DNA from: Clostridium sp. CAG:417
GTDB taxonomy: Bacteria; Bacillota_I; Bacilli_A; RF39; UBA660
Direction of reading: 5' to 3'
Length of the DNA: 64,000 nt
Assembly: GCA_000432835.1 (NCBI GenBank)
Contig: FR890375.1
Span: forward strand, 228,272-292,271
Of the stretch, positions 34,919 to 42,929 are shown in pieces. The translations under genes were made by a program, and so were the position numbers. A model generated the notes under the pieces. It was not told where the DNA came from. It saw only the letters and a list, made by a program, of their open reading frames with translations, and ran no database searches. How positions within the stretch are numbered: the stretch's first letter is position 1; each line of letters starts with the position of its first letter.

Positions 34919-36112
34919 CTACTTTCTTTTGTTTTTAGTAGTTACTTTAGTATTTTTACTTTTTTTATGCTTATTCTGAGAATTATCTTTTTTATTTTCT
35001 TTTGTAATTTTTGTTGAAACATTGCTTTTCTTTTTTGGTGATTTAATCTTTTCTTCTATTGATTTTACTAATTTTGGACTCTTATCAGAAATTATACTTG
35101 TATGAAAAACAAACCATAACATTGCTACAAAAAGCACTAAATATATGATAATACCAATAGTATGGTCTTGAATCATAAATAAGATTGTCGCTAATGAGAA
35201 AAGAATATCTATCACATAAATTATAATAACTGTTACAGTTGGAGAAAAATTCATACCTAATAGTTGGTGGTGTAGATGTTGCTTGTCCGCTGAAAAGATT
35301 GGTTTTCCCTTTAATGTTCGTCTTATAATAGCAAATAATGTATCTAATATTGGAATAGCTAAAATTGTAATTGGAACAAAGAAGGAAGTAAGCGCTGGAC
35401 CTTTGAATTCTAATAGAGAAATAATAGCGATTATAAAGCCTAGGAATGTAGAACAATCGCCAGCAAATATTTTAGCATTATGGAAGTTATAAAGTAGGAA
35501 TCCAAGGGTTGCTCCCAACATAATAAATGTTAGTATCATGACTAAACTGCCACTTCTTCCTTGATATAAACCTATTATTCCAATGGTCAGAAAGAAAATT
35601 GAGCAGATACCACCACTTAGACCATCCAAGCCATCTATTAAGTTAATTATATTGGTACATGCCACTATAAAGAATATTGTAAGCGGATAGGCAAATATAC
35701 CAAAATCCAAATTAAATCCAAATACTGTAATATTGTTTAAAGTAATATTTCCGTAAAAGACTATAACGGATGCCGCTATTAAATGACCAATTAATTTCTG
35801 CCAAGACTTTATTGGTGCTATATCGTCTGTTATACCTGTTAAGATAACGATAAAACTTCCAATTAGTATTGAATTCATTCTAATACTTGGTGTTCCAAAA
35901 ATCATATATCCAAGTAAAAAACTCAAAAATACTCCTAATCCTCCAAAGTACGGTGTTGTTTTTGTATGAATATGCCTGTTTCCTTCATCACTTCTTGGAA
36001 CATCTAAGGCTCCAACATGTTTTGCTATTTTAATCATAAATGGCATGATAATAGCTGAACAAATAAATGTTGTAATTACTATTTTCAATGCATTCAATAC
36101 TTCTATTTTCAT
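34919..36112 (-). CDS. tagO: Polyprenyl-phosphate GlcNAc-1-phosphate transferase (TagO/WecA type)
   Basis: 397 residues, about 10-11 membrane segments. Couples GlcNAc-1-P to undecaprenyl phosphate to begin wall teichoic acid or other glycan. Motifs: TPYFGGLG, TGITDDIAPI (Mg-binding Asp pair), NLIDGLDGLSGG, and HLHHQLL in the cytoplasmic His loop. The usual MGDTGSLFLG appears here as FAGDCSTFLGF. A Lys-rich C-terminal tail of about 45 residues (SPKKKSN onward) lies beyond the last helix. Located between mbl and agrA. Confidence 0.92.
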   Translation of the reverse strand: MKIEVLNALKIVITTFICSAIIMPFMIKIAKHVGALDVPRSDEGNRHIHTKTTPYFGGLGVFLSFLLGYMIFGTPSIRMNSILIGSFIVILTGITDDIAPIKSWQKLIGHLIAASVIVFYGNITLNNITVFGFNLDFGIFAYPLTIFFIVACTNIINLIDGLDGLSGGICSIFFLTIGIIGLYQGRSGSLVMILTFIMLGATLGFLLYNFHNAKIFAGDCSTFLGFIIAIISLLEFKGPALTSFFVPITILAIPILDTLFAIIRRTLKGKPIFSADKQHLHHQLLGMNFSPTVTVIIIYVIDILFSLATILFMIQDHTIGIIIYLVLFVAMLWFVFHTSIISDKSPKLVKSIEEKIKSPKKKSNVSTKITKENKKDNSQNKHKKSKNTKVTTKNKRK

Positions 36113-36176
36113 ATTAATCCTCGCTTCTATATAAATTATAGCAAATTATTATTATTTAGCAAGTAAATGAAAATCA

Positions 36177-37172
36177 TTAAACACATTTACTAATACTCTT
36201 AATGTCATCTAAGAGAACCTTTGTCCCTTCTACTACGCATGTTAATGGGGACTGAGCTATTAAGACAGGTATTTTTAAGTTCTGTTTCAATACTTTTTGC
36301 AAGCCCTTTAAAAGTGATCCGCCACCCGTTAATATTACCCCTTTGTCAACAATATCGGCGGCTAATTCTGGTGGAGTATTTTCTAAGACATTAATAGAAA
36401 CACTTACTATTTTTTTAATACTATCCTCTAGAGCTTTAGCTGTATCTTCTTGATTTATAGTAATAGTAATTGGAAGACCTGTTATTAAATTTCTACCTTT
36501 TACTATTAACTCTTTCTTTTTATCTGGCTTATAAACATTAGCAAAGTTTATTTTAATGTCTTCTGCTGTTCTTTCACCTATTAAAACTTGATATTTTTCT
36601 CTTATATAATTAATTATATCTTGATCAAATGTATTTCCTGCTATTCTTAAGGATGATGATATAACAATATTATTCATTGATAAAACTGCTATATCTGTAG
36701 TTCCCCCTCCTATATCTATTACCATATTTCCAGTTGGATTTTTTATCTTGATTCCTGCTCCTATGGCAGCAACTTTTGGTTCTTCTTCTATAAATACCTT
36801 TCTTGCTCCAGTTCTTTCTGCCGCTTCTATAATAGCGCTTTTTTCTACTTCAGTAATATTTGAAGGACAGCAAATTAAAACTCTAGGTCGAGTTAATAGA
36901 CTTTTTGCTTTAACCCTTTTAATATAATTATTTAACATTAATTCTGTAATTTCAAAATCTGCTATAACACCATCTTTTAATGGTTTAATTACTTTAATAT
37001 TTTCTGGAGTTTTTCCTATCATTTCTTTTGCTTCATTACCCATAGCTATTACTTTATTTTCATTTGTATCGACTACAACAATACTTGGTTCATTTAAAAC
37101 AATTCCTTCGCCTTTAACATAAATTAATATATTTGCTGTTCCTAAATCAATTCCTACATCTTTTGCTAACAC
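36177..37172 (-). CDS. mbl: MreB/Mbl actin-like rod-shape protein
   Basis: 331 residues, the family's usual length. GIDLGTANI (phosphate 1), VIDIGGGTTDIAVLS (phosphate 2) and ILTGGGSLLKGL (adenosine) are the actin-fold ATP motifs. It polymerises under the membrane to guide lateral wall synthesis. Its place directly after spoIIID matches Mbl in Bacillus rather than MreB. There is 28 bp between the two genes. Confidence 0.93.
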   Translation of the reverse strand: MLAKDVGIDLGTANILIYVKGEGIVLNEPSIVVVDTNENKVIAMGNEAKEMIGKTPENIKVIKPLKDGVIADFEITELMLNNYIKRVKAKSLLTRPRVLICCPSNITEVEKSAIIEAAERTGARKVFIEEEPKVAAIGAGIKIKNPTGNMVIDIGGGTTDIAVLSMNNIVISSSLRIAGNTFDQDIINYIREKYQVLIGERTAEDIKINFANVYKPDKKKELIVKGRNLITGLPITITINQEDTAKALEDSIKKIVSVSINVLENTPPELAADIVDKGVILTGGGSLLKGLQKVLKQNLKIPVLIAQSPLTCVVEGTKVLLDDIKSISKCV

Positions 37173-37200
37173 TATTATTCCTCCTTTATTATTATTATGT

Positions 37201-37461
37201 TTATAATTTCTTTAATTTACTCATATATTTTTTCTTTGTTGACTCTCCTCCATGAATGTGTCTTATCTTTATATGATTTTCAAAAATATTTTGAACTTGT
37301 TCATATAAATCTTCATCCAATTCAATTAGTCTTTGCTGCATATCTTTATGAATAGTACTTTTACTTACTTGAACTAATTGTTCCATATCTCTTAATGTTT
37401 TTTGGGTTTCTATAATAGTTTTAGCTTCTAATAATACTCTTTTTTTTATTGATTCATTCAT
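37201..37461 (-). CDS. spoIIID: Stage III sporulation regulator SpoIIID
   Basis: 86 residues from ATG 37461 (GGAGAGA ribosome site); the frame extends upstream without purpose. A helix-turn-helix covers TLRDMEQLVQVSKSTIHKDM, and the C-terminal helix RHIHGGESTKKKYMSKLKK is the diagnostic SpoIIID extension. Binds DNA in the mother cell, altering the sigma-E and sigma-K programmes. The neighbours spoIIQ and mbl are those of Bacillus. Confidence 0.95.
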   Translation of the reverse strand: MNESIKKRVLLEAKTIIETQKTLRDMEQLVQVSKSTIHKDMQQRLIELDEDLYEQVQNIFENHIKIRHIHGGESTKKKYMSKLKKL

Positions 37462-37505
37462 AAAATCTCTCCTCATTAAAATATATATAATAATTTGAAT
37501 TTTAT

Positions 37506-37530
37506 GAAAAAAAAGAAGATTACTCTTCTT
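37506..37530 (-). terminator. Terminator overlapping the spoIIQ stop
   Basis: AGAAGA (37514-37519) and TCTTCT (37524-37529) with a 4-nt loop that includes the stop codon, T8 on the minus strand. Confidence 0.75.
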
Positions 37531-38233
37531 CTTGATTGGTATTATTATCTGTTGTTTTTGTATTTTCTTCTGTTTTTGCTGTTTCATTTGTTTTATCTTG
37601 TTTTTCTACTTGTTTATCTAAATAGTTTAGAGGATCTACTACTTCACCTCTTATGTATAGTTCAAAATGTAGATGATTGCCCATGTCTTTATCTAATGTA
37701 TTTTGGCCACTTTTGCCAATTACTTGACCGGCTGTTACTTTATCGCCTTTTTTGACACTTGCTTCAGATAGGCTTTGATAAATACTTGTATAGTTATTAT
37801 CATGTTTTATTTCTACACAATTACCTAGTAATTCATCTGTTGTAACATTTGTTACTGTTCCATCTAGAATACTATTTACTTCGAATGTCTCTTCAAGAAT
37901 ATAATCTATTCCTGAGTTTTGCATATATGTATTATCATGATAAGTGATTGAGTTTTGTTGTTTAGTTTCATCGGCCTTATAATCATAGTAATATTTTCCT
38001 ATTTTTACTTGATCATTTGTGTATGGTTTTAAAATTTTATTTTCTTCTTTTACTACTGGTTCATCATCATCTACTATTGATTCAGAAACATAGTTTATTT
38101 CTTCATTTGTATTATTTGTTGGAGCCTTTTTTGTCAAAACATTAGCAATACCTATTGTTACAAATAATACGCCTACAAAGAAACAAGCATATAAACTTGG
38201 TAAAACATATGATTTTAGCTTTTTATTTTTCAT
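37520..38233 (-). CDS. spoIIQ: Forespore engulfment protein SpoIIQ
   Basis: 237 residues: short N-tail, one membrane helix (about 10-30), acidic linker, then a LytM (M23) domain at about 115-205, and an Asn/Lys/Glu/Thr tail. It forms the forespore side of the SpoIIQ-SpoIIIAH channel. The first metal-ligand position is NSGID where active M23 enzymes have HxGxD, while HLHFEL is kept; B. subtilis SpoIIQ has likewise lost that His, so it is structural, not catalytic. It follows the conserved order spoIIQ-spoIIID-mbl. Confidence 0.93.
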   Translation of the reverse strand: MKNKKLKSYVLPSLYACFFVGVLFVTIGIANVLTKKAPTNNTNEEINYVSESIVDDDEPVVKEENKILKPYTNDQVKIGKYYYDYKADETKQQNSITYHDNTYMQNSGIDYILEETFEVNSILDGTVTNVTTDELLGNCVEIKHDNNYTSIYQSLSEASVKKGDKVTAGQVIGKSGQNTLDKDMGNHLHFELYIRGEVVDPLNYLDKQVEKQDKTNETAKTEENTKTTDNNTNQEEE

Positions 38234-38287
38234 TTTTCCACCTCATTAAGAGTTTTCTCATATAGTGAGGTTTTTATACATTATTAT

Positions 38288-38482
38288 TTAAATTTTTGTT
38301 GTAAGGAAAAAATCCCAAAAAAAGTTTGTTACTAAATATATTAGTGATAATGCTAAGAAAAAATAAAATACTTTAGCTTGTATGACTTTATTTTTTTTAA
38401 AAATTGAATTTATATTTATAGAATCTAATGACCATATTACAAGAACTGTTATAATTATATAGATTATTATTTTACCACTCAT
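38288..38482 (-). CDS. DUF1146 (YwzB-like) membrane protein
   Basis: 64 residues, two hydrophobic helices split by FKKNKVIQAKVFYFFLALS, ending in FFWDFF, as in the DUF1146 family. Function unknown. ATG 38482 lies 4 nt after GAGGAAAAAC and inside the end of rpiB (11-nt overlap). In Bacillus a homologue is near spoIIQ and murA, as here. Confidence 0.75.
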   Translation of the reverse strand: MSGKIIIYIIITVLVIWSLDSININSIFKKNKVIQAKVFYFFLALSLIYLVTNFFWDFFLTTKI

Positions 38483-38912
38483 GTTTTTCCTCATATTCCT
38501 TTATTTTATTTATTCTTCTTATATGGCGTTCTTCATTGGAAAAAGGTGTGTTAATAAATGTTGTTATGATTTCTAGTGCTTCTTCTTCAGGAACTTCGGC
38601 AGATAAAGCTATGATATTGGCGTCGTTGTCATTTCTTGTATATTTTGCTTCTTGTTTATTTGATACTTTGGCACATCTTATTCCTTTTACTTTGTTGCAG
38701 GCAATGGATATACCTATTCCTGAACCACAAATAGCTATCCCTAAATCAGTGTTTCCTTTTGCTACAGCTTCACCTAATGATATCCCAAAGTCAGGGTAAT
38801 CAACACTTTCTTCACTTGTTGTACCATAATCAATCATTTCATAGTCTAAATGATTTTTTAAAAATTCTTTTAATTTATATCCTCTATGATCAGATGCTAT
38901 TCCTATTTTCAT
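38472..38912 (-). CDS. rpiB: Ribose-5-phosphate isomerase B
   Basis: 146 residues. Interconverts ribose-5-P and ribulose-5-P in the pentose phosphate pathway. ASDHRGYKLKE, DYPDFG, CGSGIGISIACNKVKGIRCA and the Asn-rich NDANIIAL turn are family hallmarks; Cys in GSGI's ICGSG is the catalytic base position. It is linked to DUF1146 downstream. Confidence 0.95.
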   Translation of the reverse strand: MKIGIASDHRGYKLKEFLKNHLDYEMIDYGTTSEESVDYPDFGISLGEAVAKGNTDLGIAICGSGIGISIACNKVKGIRCAKVSNKQEAKYTRNDNDANIIALSAEVPEEEALEIITTFINTPFSNEERHIRRINKIKEYEEKHEW

Positions 38913-38942
38913 ATTATTCCTTCTTTCTAGTATAATTATAGC

Positions 38943-39014
38943 AAAAATCCACAGGAATTGTGGATTTTTTATTTTTAACTTACTTTTAATTGTTTTTTTT
39001 CCACAATTTTTGTG
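38943..39014 (-). terminator. Two hairpins after rpmE, one of TCCACA/TGTGGA type
   Basis: ATCCACA (38947-38953) pairs with TGTGGAT (38959-38965), flanked by A- and T-runs. A second CACA (39002-39005)/TGTG (39011-39014) hairpin with long A/T flanks is nearer the rpmE stop. Confidence 0.65.
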
Positions 39015-39030
39015 AAAAAAAAACTACATG

Positions 39031-39252
39031 TTATGCAGCTTTTTCAGATTCTTGATTAAATCCATATTTCTTATTAAATTTATCTACACGACCAGCACGT
39101 GATGCTCTATTTTGTTTTCCTGTATAAAAAGGATGACATTTAGAACATACTTCTACAGATATTTCACTTTTAGTTGATTTAGTAGTAAATGTTTCTCCAC
39201 AAGCACATGTTACTGTTGCTTCTTTATAATCTGGATGTATTCCCTTTTTCAT
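39031..39252 (-). CDS. rpmE: 50S ribosomal protein L31, zinc-binding form
   Basis: 73 residues from ATG 39252 after GGAGAGA. MKKGIHPDYKEATVTCACGE and EVCSKCHPFYTGKQ hold the four Cys that bind zinc (C+ form). The longer frame to 39336 runs through the promoter and is not coding. Such L31 is typical when zinc is ample. Confidence 0.96.
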   Translation of the reverse strand: MKKGIHPDYKEATVTCACGETFTTKSTKSEISVEVCSKCHPFYTGKQNRASRAGRVDKFNKKYGFNQESEKAA

Positions 39253-39300
39253 AAAATCTCTCCTTCCGCCATAGCTCTTAAAAGCCATAGTAATTAATAG
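39253..39300 (-). promoter_or_regulatory. rpmE 5' leader
   Basis: On the transcript a GCTTTTAAGAGC hairpin lies between two TATGGC repeats, just before the ribosome site. L31 mRNAs of Firmicutes often carry autoregulatory leaders; whether this matches that class is uncertain. Confidence 0.35.
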
Positions 39301-39307
39301 CGAATTT

Positions 39308-39336
39308 ATTATAACAACTTTTTGTGCACATGACAA
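39308..39336 (-). promoter_or_regulatory. rpmE promoter
   Basis: TTGTCA (39336-39331), 17-bp spacer, TATAAT (39313-39308) on the minus strand. Confidence 0.85.
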
Positions 39337-39342
39337 GAGTTT

Positions 39343-39367
39343 TTATCCACATTTATTGTGGATTTCT
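39343..39367. repeat. TCCACA/TGTGGA hairpin before the lipase stop
   Basis: TTATCCACA (39343-39351) and TGTGGAT (39357-39363). The T-run is on the plus strand, so it does not look like a terminator of the minus-strand lipase gene next to it. Confidence 0.6.
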
Positions 39368-40090
39368 TTATTTTTTTGTATTTTCATAGGATTTTATGAT
39401 GTTTTCAGCAATCTTTTTATATCCTTGATCGTTAGGAAAAAGATTCTTTTTTAATTCAAAGTATTTCTCATTATTTAATAATTTATCACTGTCAATAAAT
39501 ATATCATCGGTACCTTGACATATTTTTTTATATTTTGTATTGAGTTTTTGAATTAGATTTTTATATTTAACGTTGTTGGTGGGATAACCTACAACAATTA
39601 TTTTCTTTGTTGTGTATTTTTTTATTTCTTGGATTAAACTATTAAAATTATCTTCTATATAGGATATAATTCTATCTTCTTCATATTTTGATAGTTCATT
39701 TTTATTTTTTAGGCTATATTCATAGATTATGTCATTTAATCCAATAGATATTGTTATAACATCAGCTTCTTGTAGTAAGCGTTTTAAGTTGTAGTTATTA
39801 TTGTCTATAAGGATACTTTCATTTTTTAATATATCATTATATAATGTTGGAATATCTTTATTTTTACTATTAAAATAGGTGGTTGTAATATTTAGATTAT
39901 GACCTTTACGTAGGTAATCACTGAAATATCCTGTATAACCGTAAGAATTTCCTCCATAGGCATTTTGTCCTATGCTAAGAGAGTCACCTAGGGAAATATA
40001 TGTAATGTTGTTTTTATTTGTAACAAGGTAAATAAAATACACGCTTAGTGAGATAACTGTAAGAATTATTATTTTTTTATATTTTTTCAT
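39368..40090 (-). CDS. SGNH/GDSL-like lipase-fold protein
   Basis: 240 residues. An N-terminal membrane anchor (about 7-23) exposes the rest outside the cell. YISLGDSLSIGQ is block I with the catalytic Ser, and ISIGLNDIIYE is block III with the Asn. In block V the motif reads FPNDQGYKKIAENI, with Phe where the catalytic His is usual, so activity is doubtful or uses another residue. Possible roles are peptidoglycan or lipid O-esters. It lies between rpmE and murA. Confidence 0.78.
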   Translation of the reverse strand: MKKYKKIIILTVISLSVYFIYLVTNKNNITYISLGDSLSIGQNAYGGNSYGYTGYFSDYLRKGHNLNITTTYFNSKNKDIPTLYNDILKNESILIDNNNYNLKRLLQEADVITISIGLNDIIYEYSLKNKNELSKYEEDRIISYIEDNFNSLIQEIKKYTTKKIIVVGYPTNNVKYKNLIQKLNTKYKKICQGTDDIFIDSDKLLNNEKYFELKKNLFPNDQGYKKIAENIIKSYENTKK

Positions 40091-40099
40091 AATTCCTCC

Positions 40100-40138
40100 A
40101 AAATAAAAGAGTCTTTATATATTATATTTCATGACTCT
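40100..40138 (-). terminator. Terminator at the murA 3' end
   Basis: AGAGTC (40108-40113) pairs with GACTCT (40133-40138) across a long AT-rich loop that contains the murA stop. A T-rich run and then the lipase ribosome site follow. Confidence 0.55.
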
Positions 40139-41375
40139 CTATTTTAGCACCCACGCTTGTTAATTTTTCGACGATATTTTCATATCCTCTTAGGATATGT
40201 TCTATGTTTGTTATTCTTGTTTTTCCATCGGCAATTAAGGCTGCCGCTACTAAGGCTGCCCCTGCTCTTAAGTCTGTTGCAACTACTTCACTTCCTGTTA
40301 AAGCAGTTGGACCAATTATTGTAGCCGTTTGGTTTTTAACCGTTATATCTGCTCCCATTTGGATTAAGTAGGGAACATGCATGAAACGATTTTCCCAGAT
40401 TGTTTCCATTACTTTAGATTTACCATTGCATTGAGTTAATAAAACTGTAAATGGTTGTTGTAAGTCTGTTGGAAAGCCTGGATAAACTGCCGTTTTTATA
40501 TTTGTAGATTTATAGCGATCACTTTTAGAAACAATTATGTAATCAGCACCTATTTCAAGCTCTGTTCCTATTTCTTCTAATTTTGATAATAGTGAGTCTA
40601 TATGTTCAGGAATTATGTTATCTATTTTTAATTGATTACCACAAAGAGCACCGATCAGAATATAAGTTCCTGCTTCAATTCTATCTGGAATTACTTCATG
40701 AAAACATTTATGAAGTGTATCAACTCCTGTTATTTTAATAGTTGATGTTCCAGCACCTGTTATCTTGGCTCCCATGTTATTTAAAAATGTCGCAACATTT
40801 ACTATTTCTGGTTCTTTGGCAGCATTATCTATTACAGTTGTTCCCTTGGCTCTGACTGCTGCAAGCATTATATTTATAGTAGCACCAACTGATGCTATAT
40901 CTAAGTAAATATTAGCCCCCTTTAACTCTTCAGCTTCAACTATATATTTGTTTTTTTCGTTTGTTACTTTGGCGCCTAATGCTTCAAATCCCTTTAGATG
41001 AAGATCTATTGGGCGTGCTCCTATTGAGCAGCCACCAGGAAAATACATAACTGCTTTTTTATATTTTCCTAGGAGTGCACCCATAAAATAATAAGAGGCT
41101 CTTAATTTTTTCGAATAGTTTTCTCCTATTTCTTTGTTTTCTAGATTATTAGGATTAATGACTATACTTTCACTTGCTCTTTTATTTTCAACATTTAAAT
41201 AATCTAGTATTTCACAAAGCGTATCTGTATCAGAAATTTCTGGCACATTACAAATTGTTACTTCTTCATCCGAAAGAATTGCTGCTGGAATTAACGCAAC
41301 AGAACTATTTTTGGCACCACTTATTCTAATAGTTCCAGAAAGAGTATTTCCTCCTGTTATTTCTAATATTTTCAT
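40122..41375 (-). CDS. murA: UDP-N-acetylglucosamine 1-carboxyvinyltransferase
   Basis: 417 residues. Transfers enolpyruvate from PEP to UDP-GlcNAc, the first committed step of peptidoglycan. Catalytic Cys116 lies in FPGGCSIGARPIDLH, so the enzyme should be fosfomycin-sensitive (a Cys-to-Asp change gives resistance in other species). SGAKNSSVAL near the N-terminus and DLRAGAALVAAAL near the C-terminus are typical. The murA-fbaA order is conserved in Bacillota. Confidence 0.96.
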   Translation of the reverse strand: MKILEITGGNTLSGTIRISGAKNSSVALIPAAILSDEEVTICNVPEISDTDTLCEILDYLNVENKRASESIVINPNNLENKEIGENYSKKLRASYYFMGALLGKYKKAVMYFPGGCSIGARPIDLHLKGFEALGAKVTNEKNKYIVEAEELKGANIYLDIASVGATINIMLAAVRAKGTTVIDNAAKEPEIVNVATFLNNMGAKITGAGTSTIKITGVDTLHKCFHEVIPDRIEAGTYILIGALCGNQLKIDNIIPEHIDSLLSKLEEIGTELEIGADYIIVSKSDRYKSTNIKTAVYPGFPTDLQQPFTVLLTQCNGKSKVMETIWENRFMHVPYLIQMGADITVKNQTATIIGPTALTGSEVVATDLRAGAALVAAALIADGKTRITNIEHILRGYENIVEKLTSVGAKIESHEI

Positions 41376-41391
41376 AACTTCACCATCTTTA

Positions 41392-42255
41392 CTATATTGT
41401 ATTATTTCTTGAAAAATCAGACACTCTTTTTGTATTAAATGTTTTAACTAGATGTTTTATTTGATTAATCATATTTTCTCGACCACTTAAGATTATTTTT
41501 CGTGGATCATATACGTCTTTATTATCCTGTAGGAATTTTCTAATGCCTTTTGCCCAAGCTATTTGCAAGTCGGTATTGATATTTACTTTAGATATCCCAT
41601 TTTTTATACATTCTTTGATATCTTCATCGCTAATACCACTTCCACCATGTAAAACTAATGGAATGGGAACTATCTTTGATATTTCCCCCAGGTGTTTTAA
41701 TTGTAGATGAGGTTTTTGTTTATAAATTCCATGTGCATTACCTATGGCTGGAGCTAAGGCATCTATTCCTGTTTCTTTATAGAATTCTAAACATGTTTCC
41801 TTGCTCGGACAATTAGATTCATCTGATATATTGGAACCTATATATCCAAGTTCTGCTTCTACGCTTACATTATATTTGTGTGCGTATGAAACAACGGATT
41901 TTGTTATATCAATGTTTTCAGTAAAACTATATTTAGAAGCATCAATCATGACTGATTTAAATCCAGCATCAATCGCTTCTTTACAGTCATCAAAACTACC
42001 ATGGTCAACGTGTAAACATACAGGAATATTAATATTTAGTTCTTCTATTAGTGATTTTGTAAAGGCTACTGGGACACTCCATCCTCCCATATATTGTGCG
42101 GCACTACTACTTACACCAAGAATTACAGGAACTTGTAGTTTATTACATTCTTCTAGAATATACTTTGTCCATTCTAAATTATTAATATTAAAATGTGGGA
42201 CAGCATAATGTTTTTCTTTTGCCTCTTTTAATATTTCATTAAAATTGACTAACAT
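41392..42255 (-). CDS. fbaA: Class II fructose-bisphosphate aldolase
   Basis: 287 residues. Splits fructose-1,6-bisphosphate in glycolysis with a zinc ion. Zinc ligands are visible in CLHVDHGSFDD and in VLHGGSGISDE, with Glu in VEAELGYIG and His in GNAHGIY. I place the start at ATG 42255; a GTG 9 nt upstream overlaps the AGGTGAT site. It precedes murA by 16 bp. Confidence 0.95.
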   Translation of the reverse strand: MLVNFNEILKEAKEKHYAVPHFNINNLEWTKYILEECNKLQVPVILGVSSSAAQYMGGWSVPVAFTKSLIEELNINIPVCLHVDHGSFDDCKEAIDAGFKSVMIDASKYSFTENIDITKSVVSYAHKYNVSVEAELGYIGSNISDESNCPSKETCLEFYKETGIDALAPAIGNAHGIYKQKPHLQLKHLGEISKIVPIPLVLHGGSGISDEDIKECIKNGISKVNINTDLQIAWAKGIRKFLQDNKDVYDPRKIILSGRENMINQIKHLVKTFNTKRVSDFSRNNTI

Positions 42256-42336
42256 TTTTATCACCTAACAGTATCGTAGTATAATCCACTTTATTTGTCA
42301 ATAAAACAAGCAAATTATCAATGTAAAGATAGTAAA

Positions 42337-42885
42337 TTATTTGGTTTTATTAGTATTTTTTTCATATTTTTTTAGGATATCTTTAACTAATATATGGTAC
42401 TCAACATCTTTAGCATTTTCCTCCTCTCCTTCTAATAGACAAAGGGGTGGAAATAATACACACCAAAAGTTTTCTCCTAGTCCATCTCCTAATGTTACTA
42501 CTAATGATTCATAGTTTCCTTCTTTGTAAATGACATTTTTATATTCTTTTTCAGGAAAATAATTCATTCCATAATTTATTCTGAAAGTTGTTTGCGAATT
42601 TTCTTTTTTTAAGGTATTATTAATATTTTTTTCAAATAACAAGAGATTATTTTCTAGAGCTGTTCTTGAAGAGATTAAGGTTGTTTCATTTTTTAGAACT
42701 TTACTTATATCTTTTTCCAAATTATCTTTTACTTTTACTTTTAAGTTCTGATCTTCTTGGCTGTTACTATTAGCTATGACACGAAATCTTATTGCTTCTT
42801 TTGGAATTATGGTCTTTTCACAATTAATATCACTTACCAAAGAAACTATTGCAATGGTCATCAATAATAATATAAATTTTTTCAT
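42337..42885 (-). CDS. spoIIR: Stage II sporulation protein R
   Basis: 182 residues, with a signal peptide (about 1-22). A forespore-secreted signal needed for SpoIIGA to process pro-sigma-E in the mother cell. AIRFRVIANSNSQEDQNLK and ENFWCVLFPPLCLL are the two most conserved SpoIIR segments. ATG 42885 has AAGGGTGG before it, and that site is buried in a hairpin (42891-42920). Placed after prfA-prmC, as in Bacillus. Confidence 0.94.
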   Translation of the reverse strand: MKKFILLLMTIAIVSLVSDINCEKTIIPKEAIRFRVIANSNSQEDQNLKVKVKDNLEKDISKVLKNETTLISSRTALENNLLLFEKNINNTLKKENSQTTFRINYGMNYFPEKEYKNVIYKEGNYESLVVTLGDGLGENFWCVLFPPLCLLEGEEENAKDVEYHILVKDILKKYEKNTNKTK

Positions 42886-42890
42886 TAAAA

Positions 42891-42920
42891 ATCCACCCTT
42901 CACATATATAAAGGGCGGAT
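42891..42920 (-). promoter_or_regulatory. Hairpin covering the spoIIR ribosome site
   Basis: Arms 42911-42920 and 42891-42900 form 10 continuous pairs in the minus-strand transcript (one G-U), but not in the plus one. The 3' arm AAGGGTGGAT is the Shine-Dalgarno of spoIIR. It also follows the prmC stop, so it could act as terminator, attenuator or translation block. Confidence 0.65.
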
Positions 42921-42929
42921 GCATATTTT

